The notes: a model not told the origin generated them from the letters alone. Positions 48,878 to 59,392 are shown, counted from the first letter of the stretch. The stretch is DNA of 64,000 bases from Chitinophagaceae bacterium (GCA_016721385.1 JADKIE010000002.1:918504-982503); one strand, 5' to 3'. A program made the numbers and translations.

Positions 48878-49315
48878 TTAACTATCCAATGAAACTTTTA
48901 GCATTTTATCGCCAGCCTGTATATCGTCTAAAAACTCCAAACCGCCGGTTAACTTACCAAAGCAGGTATGTACACCATCTAAATGTTGTGTGCCTTGCCT
49001 GTTGTGGCATATAAAAAACTGACTGCCACCAGTATTTTTTCCACGGTGTGCCATGCTCAAAACACCTCTGTCGTGATATTGTTTTTCGGCATTGGTTTCG
49101 CATTGAATGCTGTAGCCCGGACCACCGGTACCTGTGCCATTGGGACAGCCGGTTTGCACCATAAAATTGGGTATTACTCTATGAAAGCTAAGCCCATCGT
49201 AATAACCTTGCCCAACCAATTTTTTAAAATTTTCTACCGCTATAGGCGTGGCATCGTCATAAAGTTCAAAAGTAAATGTGCCTTTATTGGTTTCAATTGT
49301 TCCTGTAGTATTCAT
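48878..49315 (-). CDS. Peptidyl-prolyl cis-trans isomerase, cyclophilin type
   Basis: 145 residues, intact, no signal peptide, so cytoplasmic. Cyclophilin landmarks: GTFTFELYDDATPIAVENF, YYDGLSFHRVIPNFMVQTG with the catalytic Arg, GVLSMAHRGKNTGGSQFFI and FGKLTGGLEFLDDI. It speeds proline isomerisation in folding proteins. The prfA stop lies only 12 bases upstream, so the two are probably co-transcribed. Confidence 0.95.
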   Translation of the reverse strand: MNTTGTIETNKGTFTFELYDDATPIAVENFKKLVGQGYYDGLSFHRVIPNFMVQTGCPNGTGTGGPGYSIQCETNAEKQYHDRGVLSMAHRGKNTGGSQFFICHNRQGTQHLDGVHTCFGKLTGGLEFLDDIQAGDKMLKVSLDS

Positions 49316-49327
49316 AATTTTTAATTT

Positions 49328-50394
49328 TTAATTGCCTTGTGTTACTAATTTCTCTGTGTTTTCTGCAAACTGTAATGCATCTATAAAATCCTGCACTTCC
49401 CCATTCATTACAGCATCTAAATTGTAGCTGGTAAAACCAATGCGGTGGTCGGTTACACGGCCTTGTGGGTAATTGTAGGTACGTATTTTAGCACTTCTAT
49501 CGCCTGTACTAACCAAACTTTTACGAATATGGGCAATGGCAGCTTCGGCTTTTTGTACCTCGGCTTCGTAAAGCTTTGTGCGTAGCATCTCCATGGCTCG
49601 TAAACGATTGCCCAACTGGCTTCTATCTGTTTGGCACATAACAACAAGGCCGGTAGGTATATGCGTTAAAAATACTTTAGTTTCTACCTTATTTACATTT
49701 TGCCCGCCGGCGCCGCCGCTACGGGCAGTTTCCATTTTTACATCACTTTCTTTCAATTCAAAATCCACCTCCTCGGCTTCGGGCATTACCGCCACTGTGG
49801 CAGCCGATGTATGTACACGGCCGCTGGCTTCTGTATCGGGTACACGTTGTACCCGGTGTACGCCGCTTTCAAATTTAAGTGTACCATACACATCATCGCC
49901 GGTAACTTCTACCTGTACCTCTTTATACCCACCAACTGTTCCTTCGCTTTCGCTGAGGATAGCAGTTTTCCAGCCCTTTTTTTCGCAATATTTTAAATAC
50001 ATACGCAGCAGGTTGCCTGCAAACAGCGAGGCTTCATCGCCTCCGGTGCCGGCACGTATTTCCAATATGGCATTTTTTTCATCAAACGGATCTTTAGGTA
50101 TTAGCATGTTGCGTAAGCCGGCCTCTTGCTGTATCTTTTTTTCTTCCAAAGCAGGCAATTCAATCTTTGCCAATTCCCTCATTTCTTCATCGTTATCGTT
50201 TAGCACTTCTTTGTTAAACGCAATATCATCCAGTGTTTTAAGGTATTCGTTACGGGCAATTACCACTTTTCTACACTGCGATATTCTTTACTTAGTGCGC
50301 CAAATTTTTTTGTTATCACTAACAATTTCGGGATTGGTAGGGCTACACCTAATTCATCAAATCTTGCTTTTATAGCATCTAACTTATCTAACAT
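49328..50394 (-). CDS. prfA: Peptide chain release factor 1 (frameshifted in N-terminal part)
   Basis: About 356 residues, reads UAA and UAG stop codons and releases the chain. The start at 50394 gives MLDKLDAIKARFDELGVAL; two missing A (near 50330 and 50270) restore NPEIVSDNKKFGALSKEYRSVEKVVIARNEY. Further on are AILEIRAGTGGDEASLFAG, VHRVQRVPDTEASGRVHTS and the peptidyl-transferase GGQ loop in ARSGGAGGQNVNK. The ASGRVHTSAATV context is that of RF1. Essential gene, so the breaks are probably sequence errors. Confidence 0.94.
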
Positions 50395-50565
50395 TGTAAT
50401 TTATTGTTTTTTGGAAATCAACTTTTGTAACTCTGTTCGCCTTCAGTGGCATCGCACTCTTGTACTGTATATCTCTACTGAGCAACTAAGGCAGTTGCTG
50501 TGCTAAATAGCCTAGCTAATAAAAAAGAGAAAGTAAAAAGCGTTGCATTAAATACATTTGTGGCG

Positions 50566-50573
50566 CAAAGGTA
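50566..50573 (-). promoter_or_regulatory. Minus-7 box upstream of prfA
   Basis: TACCTTTG on the minus strand, 172 bases before the prfA ATG, fits TAnnTTTG. The implied leader is long; nothing structured was recognised in it. Confidence 0.35.
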
Positions 50574-50581
50574 ATTTTTTT

Positions 50582-50644
50582 GCCACAGATTACACAAATT
50601 TTCACAGATTTGGTTTTTCTGTGTTAATCTGCGTAATCTGTGGC
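50582..50644. repeat. Palindromic dispersed element with GCCACAGATTAC arms
   Basis: GCCACAGATTAC (50582-50593) and its exact complement GTAATCTGTGGC (50633-50644) enclose a T-rich middle with inner CACAGA/TCTGTG pairs. It ends 9 bases before the amidohydrolase ATG. Elements with these arms are scattered in many Bacteroidota genomes. Confidence 0.65.
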
Positions 50645-50653
50645 TGATTCAAT

Positions 50654-51805
50654 ATGAGGTACAATAAATTTTCGGCAACACAACTATTTGATGGGTACAA
50701 TTTTTTACCTAGTGGCAAAGTACTAATAACATCTGCCGAAGGTGTAATTATTGATATTGTAGATGCTGAAAATGCCGGAGATGATGTACAGTTTTTTGAT
50801 GGCATACTATCTCCGGGTTTTATTAATTGCCATTGCCATTTAGAGCTTAGTCATTTAAAAAGCGCTATTCCTCAAAAAACCGGTTTGGTAAATTTTGTGC
50901 AGGCTGTAATGACTAACAGAGCAGCCGATGCCGAAATAAAGACAGATGCCATGCAACAAGCCGATGCCCAAATGTATAATAGCGGCATTGTGGCAATAGG
51001 AGATATTTGCAACACTGCAGATAGCTTACCGGTAAAACAAAACAGCAAAATACGCTGGCATAATTTTGTGGAAGTAAGCGGCTTTGTAGAGGCAACAGCA
51101 GAAAAGCGGTTGAAAGAAATGATTGAAGTAGCATCAAAATTGTCAATTGCTAATTGCCCATTGTCCATTGTTCCCCATGCGCCTTACTCTGTTTCAAAAA
51201 AAATGTTTAGTTTAATTAATGCGTTGCCAAATAATAATTTAATTACCATTCACAATCAGGAAAGTGAAGAAGAAAACAAGTTGTATCAAAATAAAGAGGG
51301 CAACTTTTTAGAGCTATACAAAAATTTAGGAATAGATATTTCATCATTTGTACCAAGTGGAAAAACAAGTTTGCAAACATGGTTGCCTTACTTTACAAAT
51401 AACCAACGCATAATTGCAGTACATAATACTTTTACAAATGTAAAGGATGTAGATTTTCAAATTGCTCATTGCCCATTGCCTGTTGCTTATTGCCTTTGCC
51501 CTAATGCCAACCTTTACATTGAAAACACTTTACCACCAATAGATTTGCTCATTAATAACAACTGCAATATTGTTTTGGGTACAGATAGCCTTGCTAGTAA
51601 CACTCAATTAAACATGCTGGAAGAAATTAAAACGATACAACAACAATTTCCTCAAATAGAGTTGCAAACGCTGCTACAATGGGCAACCAGCAATGGCGCT
51701 GCTGCTTTGCAAATGAATGATAAGTTTGGTAGTTTTGAAAAAGGGAAGCAACCGGGAATAGTTTTGATAGCTAAAGAACTTGAAAGCAGTAAGCGGATTT
51801 TGTAA
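50654..51805 (+). CDS. Amidohydrolase family protein (deaminase type)
   Basis: Cytosolic metal-dependent hydrolase, 383 residues, of the cytosine/guanine/chlorohydrolase-like amidohydrolase group. An N-terminal beta-sandwich piece (QLFDGYNFLPSGKVLI) is followed by the metal motif in GFINCHCHLELSH, then IVPHAPYSVS, TIHNQESEEENKLY, a His in IIAVHNTFTN, CLCPNANLYIE and the metal Asp in IVLGTDSLASN. Two in-frame inserts made of ATTGCC-type repeats sit at residues about 162-172 and 269-280. Substrate is not evident; a futalosine-pathway or aminodeoxyfutalosine deaminase role is one option for this group. Confidence 0.88.
   Translation: MRYNKFSATQLFDGYNFLPSGKVLITSAEGVIIDIVDAENAGDDVQFFDGILSPGFINCHCHLELSHLKSAIPQKTGLVNFVQAVMTNRAADAEIKTDAMQQADAQMYNSGIVAIGDICNTADSLPVKQNSKIRWHNFVEVSGFVEATAEKRLKEMIEVASKLSIANCPLSIVPHAPYSVSKKMFSLINALPNNNLITIHNQESEEENKLYQNKEGNFLELYKNLGIDISSFVPSGKTSLQTWLPYFTNNQRIIAVHNTFTNVKDVDFQIAHCPLPVAYCLCPNANLYIENTLPPIDLLINNNCNIVLGTDSLASNTQLNMLEEIKTIQQQFPQIELQTLLQWATSNGAAALQMNDKFGSFEKGKQPGIVLIAKELESSKRIL
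51138..51170. repeat. ATTGCC-type short tandem repeat inside a gene, copy 1
   Basis: Imperfect 7-base units (TTGTCA ATTGCTA ATTGCCC ATTGTCC ATTG) encode LSIANCPLSI within the amidohydrolase, in frame. The same unit recurs at 51460-51494. Confidence 0.7.
51460..51494. repeat. ATTGCC-type short tandem repeat inside a gene, copy 2
   Basis: ATTGCTC ATTGCCC ATTGCCT GTTGCTT ATTGCC encodes IAHCPLPVAYC just before the conserved CLCPNANLYIE of the amidohydrolase. Same 7-base period as copy 1 and in frame. Confidence 0.7.
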
Positions 51806-51862
51806 AATAAATATTTACCTTGATGTTCAAAGATTTTGAAACTAATTTGTGGCAATCTGTGT

Positions 51863-51888
51863 GTTGGCGGTCATTGTAAGACGCACCT
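51863..51888 (+). other. Cassette boundary motif upstream of the DUF4386 gene
   Basis: GTTGGCGGTCATTGTAAGAC, 19 bases before the start codon region of the DUF4386 gene. The same motif, allowing few changes, precedes the lipoprotein gene (GTTGGCTGCCAT, minus strand 30178-30189) and the YciI-like gene (GTTAGCGGCAAT, minus strand 28925-28936). Confidence 0.55.
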
Positions 51889-51906
51889 CGTAAAACAATT
51901 AATTGT

Positions 51907-52611
51907 ATGGTTAATATAGCAAAAAATTCAAACGAGACTTCACTAAAATCAGCAGCTCTAATTGCAGGTCTGTCATTGCTTGTTATGGTAATATTTGCAC
52001 CATATGCAGAAATGTATGTTTTTCCTAAACTCATTGTCCGTTTCCAGCCAACTGAAACTGCAAAAAATATTATTGAGAATAAACCTCTTTTCATATCAGG
52101 AATATTTGCCTATCTAATAACTCTTATTGGAGATCTAGTGTTGACTTGGGCACTTTATATACTATTGAAACCTGTTCGTAAAAATTTGTCATTACTGACA
52201 GCTTGGTTCAGATTAGTATATACTGTAATTGCATTAGTAGCACTAAATAACGTCATTACAAGTTTTCGTATGTTGACAACCCCAGATTATTTAAATTTTA
52301 TGACACAAGACCAAGTAAACATTAATGCAATGATTTATTTGAGTGTCTTTAAAAATCATTGGTATTTTGGGATGATTTTCTTCGCAGTACATCTTTTGCT
52401 CTTAGGTTTTTTGGTTATTAAGTCTGTCTATATTCCACGAATTCTTGGAATTTTACTTATTATCACAGGCATTGGTTATCTCTTGACAAGTCTAAGACCT
52501 TATCTATTTCCAGCAATCAATATTGATTTTGCTATGTTTACTTTTTTTGGGGAAATAGTTTTTATGCTATGGTTGCTAATTCGTGGACATAAAATCACTG
52601 AAGTACATTAA
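51907..52611 (+). CDS. DUF4386 membrane protein
   Basis: 234 residues with six membrane helices, matching the DUF4386 pattern: SAALIAGLSLLVMVIFAPYAE, FISGIFAYLITLIGDLVLTW, AWFRLVYTVIALVALNNV, HWYFGMIFFAVHLLLLGFLV and YIPRILGILLIITGIGYLL. Function unknown; the family is common on accessory segments. Intact. The gene is preceded by the GTTGGCGG boundary motif and followed by half of an attC-like site, so it appears to be a single inserted cassette between the amidohydrolase and recO. Confidence 0.88.
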   Translation: MVNIAKNSNETSLKSAALIAGLSLLVMVIFAPYAEMYVFPKLIVRFQPTETAKNIIENKPLFISGIFAYLITLIGDLVLTWALYILLKPVRKNLSLLTAWFRLVYTVIALVALNNVITSFRMLTTPDYLNFMTQDQVNINAMIYLSVFKNHWYFGMIFFAVHLLLLGFLVIKSVYIPRILGILLIITGIGYLLTSLRPYLFPAINIDFAMFTFFGEIVFMLWLLIRGHKITEVH

Positions 52612-52670
52612 ATGGTTTTGGAGAATTCGTTCTTAACAAATAAGCAAAACGAATTGCAGGAAACAACGAA

Positions 52671-52813
52671 CCGCCAACATGGGTATTGCTGGCAAGTGGG
52701 GCTGGACAAGCAAACATCAACTAAGGTTTAAAATTTCAACATTAATTTTCTAATTTAGCATCAGTACTAGGCAGACGGAATACTAATTCCCCAACTTCGG
52801 CAACGCTTGCACG
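52671..52813 (+). other. attC-like site downstream of the DUF4386 gene
   Basis: Left arm CCGCCAACATGGGTATTGC...GTGGGGCTGGAC (52671-52706) and right arm around GACGGAATACTAATTCCCCA (52774-52793), then ACTTCGGCAACGC. The right part matches 28954-28979 (other strand) at 25 of 26 bases; the left part shares GCCAACAT and GGGGCTxGAC with 29086-29126. The two arms pair only partly (CCCC/GGGG plus AAGT, TTGC blocks) and the far right terminus lacks GTTRGC, as if this were the decayed last site of an array. Confidence 0.55.
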
Positions 52814-52837
52814 TAAATCTAAAAACCAGTGGCTAAT

Positions 52838-53569
52838 CTACAACACTTCTCCCAAAACCATCAACGTTTTTAGTTGCCCAAACTCCTGTATATGGTAACT
52901 GTAATAGGCTTCGTATTTATGTAATAATAATCGGCGGGCATCTTTGTTTAAATTAAAAATTTCCAACTCAGTTGGATGCTGTGCTTTTAATAATTGCGAT
53001 GTGGTATAAGAGCCATATCCACTTAAAAAGTTTGCATGTACTGGTTGCTCAGTACAAAAAACACCTTCATGTAAATCGAAAAAAGTGTTTTCATTGTCGT
53101 AATTATCAATCATTTTAAAACCAAAAAAATGGGGCAGGTGCAAGGCAAAAAATAAAGGAAAATTGGCTGTTGTTTTTTTAGGAGCAACGTCTAACTGCTG
53201 CAAAGCATCTTCACAAAAATTGTATAAATCAGTATTGCTTTCTGGCTGTTTTAGGCATTTATTTAGCAATTCTACCATAAAAAGGGCAATGCTGTTTTTT
53301 ATTACATCACTAAAAATATATTGGTATAAATAAGCAAATTTAAACTCTTTAATACGCTGCATAGTTTTTTGCTCATGATGGTACACTACCATTTCTAAAA
53401 TGCTGCCTGGCTGAAAATAGTTAGCTTTAGCACTGGCTTGTTTGCTGCTTCGTACACCATTTACCATATAAGTTTGCACACCAAAAAGTTCGGTAAAAGC
53501 GGTTACCACCAGACTGGTTTCGCCGTACTTGGTGGTTTTTAATATTATGGCTTTTGTTTTGTGTGTCAT
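52838..53569 (-). CDS. recO: DNA repair protein RecO
   Basis: 243 residues from the ATG at 53569 (MTHKTKAIILKTTKYGETSL). RecO anneals single strands and loads RecA with RecF/RecR. The N-terminal OB fold shows VVTAFTELFGVQTYMVNGVR and the helical C-terminal part runs through SIALFMVELLNKCLKQPE and FPLFFALHLPHFFGFKM to QLKTLMVLGEVL. The zinc Cys cluster of some RecO proteins is absent, as is usual in this phylum. Intact. Confidence 0.92.
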   Translation of the reverse strand: MTHKTKAIILKTTKYGETSLVVTAFTELFGVQTYMVNGVRSSKQASAKANYFQPGSILEMVVYHHEQKTMQRIKEFKFAYLYQYIFSDVIKNSIALFMVELLNKCLKQPESNTDLYNFCEDALQQLDVAPKKTTANFPLFFALHLPHFFGFKMIDNYDNENTFFDLHEGVFCTEQPVHANFLSGYGSYTTSQLLKAQHPTELEIFNLNKDARRLLLHKYEAYYSYHIQEFGQLKTLMVLGEVL

Positions 53570-53722
53570 TTGTCTAAACTCCCACAAAAGCACAAAGACA
53601 ACAAAGGGCTTTGATTTGTACTCTTAGTGTCTTAGAGGATACTTAGTAATGGGAATCCAGTACAAATTAACGTTCTTTGCAAAAATTTTTCATTATTAAT
53701 TTTTCATTTATATTAAGTTAAT

Positions 53723-56072
53723 ATGTGGCAACGTTTAGGAGCATGGGTTATTAAAAACAGGTTAGTGCTATTAATTGCATTGGTAATAAGTACAGGTGTA
53801 ATGGGCTATTTTGCCAGTAAGGTTAAATTAAGTTACGAGTTTTCAAAAGCAATACCTACCGATAATCCTAAGTACATAGCCTATCAGGCGTTTAAGCAAA
53901 AATTTGGAGATGATGGTAATTTATTGGTTGTAGGTGTACAAACAGATAAACTGTTTACATTAGATGTTTTTAAGGCATATGTACAACTGCAACAAACGTT
54001 AAAAAAAGTAAGCGATGTTGAGGATGTGCTGGGCATACCATCGGCCATTAATTTACAAAAAGATATACTAACAGAGGAATTAACCTCTTACAAAATTTTT
54101 ACAGATACCATTGCCTCACAGGAAACATTAAACGAAGCAAAAAATACTTTTTTAAGTTTACCTTTTTATCAGTCTCTTTTATATAACCCTGCTACCAATG
54201 CATATTTAATGGGTGTTCGTATAAATAAAGACACGTTAAACTCTCCCAAACGTACACAAATAGTTGCGGCTATTACAAAGGCTGTAAATGAGTTTACAGC
54301 AAAAACAACAATAGAAACGCATTTGAGCGGATTGCCGCTGATACGTACAGTAGTTGCCGATAAAATTCAGCAGGAAATGAAATACTTTTTGCTGGGTTCG
54401 CTATTGCTAAGCGCTTTAATACTGTTATTGTTTTTAGAAGCATTAGCACTACACTGCTTTCGCTTACGGTTGTAATTTTGGTGTAATATGGAGTGTGGGC
54501 TTAATGTATTTATTTGGCTACAAAATATCTTTGTTAACTGCATTAATACCATCGTTGGTAGTGGTTATTGGTGTGCCTAACTGTATTTATTTTATAAATA
54601 AGTATCATACCAATTATTTGCATAACAAAGGCAATAATGCTATTAATCAAAAGAAGACTGCGTTAATAAACATGGTAAGCAAAATGGGTGTGGTTACACT
54701 GTTTTGCAATATTACAGCTGCTATTGGCTTTGCAGTATTTGCGTTAACAAAAAGTGCTATTTTAAAAGAGTTTGGCGTTGTATCAGGCATTAGTATTATG
54801 ATTATATTTTTTATTTCATTTATACTTTTACCTGCCGTACTGAGCTACTTGCCTGCGCCAACAGCGGGGCAAACAAAATACTTAACCAATAAATGGATTA
54901 CATCTTTCTTATTAAAAATAGAAAATTGGGTATTGCATCATAAAAAAATTGTTTATCTAACATCTGCAGTGGTTTTGGCAGCGGCTATCATTGGAATTTT
55001 TAAGTTAAAAACGGTAGCTTATATCGTAGATGATTTGCCTAAAACAGATAAAGTTTATACCGATCTTAAATTTTTTGAGAGCAATTTTAAAGGTGTAATG
55101 CCGTTAGAAATTGTAGTAGATTCAAAAAAGCAAAATGGCTTACGCAAGCCGGGTGTTTTTGAAAAGATAGATTCTTTATCGCAATATATAGCGGCACAAA
55201 AAAGTATGAACAGGCCGGTTAGTTTGGCCGAGGGTTTTAAGTTTTTGTATCAGGGCTTTTCCGGCGGCGATTCTACCGCATATTTTTTTCCGAATGAAGC
55301 TATAATTTCTAAAGGCTTATCCGAAATAAGGCAACAGCTAAAAAAAGACAGCAGTGTAAAAAGCAGCAATGTAGCAAAGATGTTTATGCCGTTTATTGAC
55401 AGCACTATGCAATACACCCGTATAAGCGTAAGTATGGCAGATGTTGGTACAAAAGAATTACCGGCTATATTAAATGGCATAGAAAAAAGATCGAACGAAT
55501 TATTTGACAGCACCACACATAAAGTGCAGCTAACAGGCACCAGTATTACTTTTTTAGAAGGAAGCCAGTTTATTATCAATGGCTTAAAAGAAAGTATTTT
55601 TTGGGCATTTTTATTAATAGCCTTGTGTATGTTGTATTTGTTTAAGTCTTTTAAAATATTAATTTGTTCATTGCTTCCCAATGTTATTCCGCTAATTATA
55701 ACTGCAGGTGTAATGGGTTGGGCTGGTGTGCCATTAAAACCATCAACCGTTTTGGTATTTAGTGTGGCTTTAGGTATTGCAATAGATATTACAATCAGGT
55801 TTTTAGTAAATTATAAACAAGAGCTTCCAGCATATAATAACAATGTAACCGAAACGGTAAAAGCTACTATAAAAAATACCGGGTTAAGTATAGTGTATAC
55901 TTCACTGGTATTAACCGCAGGCTTTGTAATATTTTGTTTTAGTGGTTTTGGTGGCACAAAATCGTTGGGATGGCTTACATCTGTAACGTTATTAATTGCC
56001 ACTTTAACCAACCTTATTTTATTGCCTGTTTTATTAATTGCGTTGAACAGAACAGCAAAAAGCACCACTTAA
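53723..56072 (+). CDS. MMPL/RND-family exporter (frameshifted)
   Basis: Inner-membrane transporter of about 783 residues with 12 membrane helices: helix 1 near residue 15, a large periplasmic loop, helices 2-6, a second periplasmic loop (about 420-610) and helices 8-12. One break near 54440-54475 (in LLLFLEALAL) is mended by a single base. The second half has TAAIGFAVFALTKSAILKEF and VFSVALGIAIDITIRFLVNY, the Asp-containing helix 10 motif of the proton relay. Cargo is unknown; relatives move lipids, hopanoids or siderophores. No membrane-fusion or outer-membrane partner is adjacent. Confidence 0.9.
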
Positions 56073-56184
56073 CACATATTTATTTTGCCAATGTTTAAAC
56101 AACAAAATTGGTAAAATAACGTTTGGTAGTATGTTTCACCTAATTTATGAACGTAAAAAAGCAGCGTAATCAGCAATAAACTTG

Positions 56185-56200
56185 TCCGTAATTTTACGGA
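56185..56200. promoter_or_regulatory. Operator-like palindrome upstream of susC
   Basis: TCCGTAA TT TTACGGA is a perfect 7+2+7 inverted repeat, 18 bases upstream of the susC minus-7 box and 47 bases before the start codon. No T tract follows, so a regulator-binding site is more likely than a terminator. Confidence 0.4.
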
Positions 56201-56217
56201 GATATAGTTTCCTTGAG

Positions 56218-56225
56218 TATATTTG
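56218..56225 (+). promoter_or_regulatory. Minus-7 box upstream of susC
   Basis: TATATTTG fits TAnnTTTG, 22 bases before the ATG at 56247. Confidence 0.45.
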
Positions 56226-56246
56226 CCCACTATAAACAAACAAGTA

Positions 56247-59200
56247 ATGAGAAAATTGATTTTAACCTTATCGGTTGTTTTATGTTTTGTACTAAACGCA
56301 GCCGCACAAGACCGTAGCATTAGCGGTAAAGTAACCAACGAAAAAAATGCTCCTATTGAAGGCGTTTCGGTTACCAGCCCCGATGGCAAGTACGGTACTC
56401 AAACAGATAAAGATGGTAATTACCAACTTACTTTACCAGCATCTGTAAAAGCCTTAAGCTTTTCGTATGTAAATTTTGAAACTGCCATTAGGAGCATTGG
56501 CAAGGCAACAGTAATTAATACAACATTGCGTAGTGCAGATAAAAGCTTAGAAGAAGTAGTGGTAATAGGTTATGGAACGCAGCAAAAAAAGGCATTTACG
56601 GGATCATCTTCAAAGATTGATGTAAAAGAAATGTCTACATTATTAACGCCTTCTATTGATAAGCAACTTGCTGGTAGAGCAGCGGGTGTTCAAGTAACTA
56701 CGGCTGGAGGGCTTGCAAATACTCCTGCTGTAATTAGAATAAGAGGTATCCAATCTATCACAGGTAATAATAACCCGTTGATAGTTGTTGACGGAACCCC
56801 TATTATTACCGGAAATTTAGCTTTTGCAACAAACTCAAACGCTTTAGGTGATATTAATCCTGCCGATATTGAAACAATAGATGTTTTAAAGGATGGCTCA
56901 GCTACTGCTATTTATGGATCAAGGGCTGCAGGAGGCGTAATACTAATTACAACAAAGAAAGGTTCTAGAGGAAGATCAAAAGTAACATATGAGGGGATAA
57001 TTGGATTTAGCAGCCCTGTAAAAAAATTCGATTTACTAAATGCAGCAGAGTTTAAAACAATTGCAAATGAAAAACTTACAAATGCCGGATTGGCTGCAAG
57101 AGCTGGAGTAAATACTTCTGCAGACGCTTATGATACAGATTGGCAGGATTTGGTAATGAATAAAAATGCACCAAACCAGAGTCATACTATAAGTTTACAG
57201 GGAGGAAGTGATAAAACCACCTTTTACTTTTCGGCTAATTACAACGATCAAAAAGGGATTGTAATTAGTAATTATAATAGAGCATACAGAGTTCGTATGA
57301 ATGTGGACCACGAGTTAAACAAATTTGTAAAATTTGGGAATAACTTATCAGTAAGTCGCCAACAAGATGGAGATCAAAATAACGGCTCAAACTCATTAGG
57401 TGGCGCAATAGCATCCTCTTTGCGTTTATTGCCTAATGTATCGCCTTATTCTGCAACAGGTTGGGAAGGTTATAATATTACATATAGCCCTACTGGAACT
57501 AGTACAAATTCTATGGCTATAGGCCCTAACTCACAAAGTGTAGATGATAACTTCTTTAATGTATTATATACAATGAAGAAAAATAAGTTATACTCTGATA
57601 AATACAGATTCATTGATAATGCATACATGGAATTGTCTCCAATTAAAGGAATGAAATTTCGCAGTCAGGTAGGTATAGATATGTTTAATGACTATAGTTA
57701 CACCGGGTTAAATGTTTTTCATGGTGATGGTTTTTTAACAGGAACTTCAAGTAACTCTGATTTCAATATACTAAGACTAGTATGGTCTAACGTATTAAAT
57801 TATAATAAAACTATTAAAGGGCACAGTTTTTTCTTAACTGTAGGGCATGAAGCACAAACAGAAACAGCCAAGTCATTATCTGCAAATGGCGGATCATTAA
57901 CAGATCCATTCTTTATTGCAGAAAATTATATTACAGGATCTGGAACATCTAATACCATCAACGGTACATACGATACCATAAACGGTATTTTATCTTTCTT
58001 TGGCAGGCTTAATTACGATTATAAAAACAAATATTTTTTACAAGGAAGTATAAGAAGAGATGGGCAAAGTGCTTTAGCACCTGGAAATAAATATGGAACC
58101 TTCCCGGGAGTTTCTGTAGGGTGGAGACTTTCTGAAGAACGTTTTTGGAATAAGAAATATATAAATGAACTTAAGCTTAAAGCATCGTACGCTAAAGTAG
58201 GAAACACTTTAGGCGGCTATCCATATTTAACAAATTTTGGCCCTCGTAACTATGGAAACTTAGGCGGACTTGGGCCAACAGGTGTTGGAAATCCTGAGTT
58301 AGTTTGGGAAACAAGTATAAAATATGATGTAGGAATAGAGGTTGGTGCACTTAACAACAGAATTAATTTTACCGGAGATTATTTCTTAAATGATGTTAAC
58401 AACTTAGTAATAGATGTGCCTCAGCCTTTGAGTGCAGGTATTCCTGGTTCTATTGATTTAAATGGGGGTGCTATACCTCAAAATATTGGAAAATTAGAAA
58501 ACAGAGGTATTGAACTTTCTCTTAATTTAGGAATTATTCGCAATAAAAATTTTACATGGGATTTAAATGTTAATTACTCTCAGGTTAATAATAAAATCAA
58601 ATCGCTTTATAGCCTTGGTGGCGTACCTGTTTTACAAATACCTAATGGCAATTATAATGTTATTAAAACCGGTGAACCTATTAATATATTGTGGGGATAT
58701 CAATCGGCTGGTGTAAATGCTGCAAATGGTAATCCAATGTTTTACAAAGCAGATGGTACATTAATACAACTTAATCTTTCAAGAACTACCGGTACGGTAG
58801 GTAATTTTTACTTAGCATCAAGTAAAAACGATCCGGTTTTGGGAACTCTTAGCAGCTTAACTGCTGCAGATAAAGTAAACTTAGGCAACTCAACACCAAC
58901 TTATTTTGGAGCAATAACAAACTCTTTTGATTATAAGGGCTTTGGTTTAGATATTATGTTGCGCTACTCTGGTGGAAATAAAATAATGAACTATACACGC
59001 CAAGAAGTATTGTTTAACCAAAGCTTCCAAAATAATGGAAGAGAAGCTTTGGAAAGATGGACTACACCTGGTCAAATAACAGATGTGCCTAAGCTTTATT
59101 ACGGTCAAGCTGCAAATATTAACCAAACAGCAAGTGCAAATTCCAGATTTGTTGAAAAAGGCGATTATATAAGGCTTCAAAACGTAACTTTTAGTTATAC

Positions 59201-59392
59201 AGTTAACCCTGTTGCATTAGAAAAAATAACAAAGGGGTATGTAAAATCTAGATTTTCATACAAGGTCAAAACCTATGGGTATGGTCTAAGTATAAAGGAG
59301 CAGATCCTGACAATATAAGTACACTGGGTATTGATGCTGCAGTATCTCCTCAGGTTCGCAATATTTCAACAGGTATTTCTTTTGGATTTTAA
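56247..59392 (+). CDS. SusC/RagA-family TonB-dependent outer-membrane transporter (frameshifted at 3' end)
   Basis: About 1,048 residues. The ATG at 56247 begins MRKLILTLSVVLCFVLNAAAQ; then a carboxypeptidase-regulatory-like domain (ISGKVTNEKNAPIEGVSVTS), the SusC-specific motif EVVVIGYGTQQKKAFTGSS, a plug domain (LLTPSIDKQLAGRAAGVQV, VLKDGSATAIYGSRAAGGVI) and a 22-strand barrel. Near 59,255-59,290 indels break the last 40 codons; reading on gives KGADPDNIS and VRNISTGISFGF with a stop at 59392, the normal C-terminal Phe. It imports an oligomeric nutrient with the SusD lipoprotein encoded next. The substrate is not evident, as no hydrolase or regulator is adjacent. Confidence 0.95.

Noticed and set aside
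49578..50375. 265-codon open frame on the plus strand
   Set aside because: Antisense shadow of prfA, which has clear RF1 motifs on the other strand.
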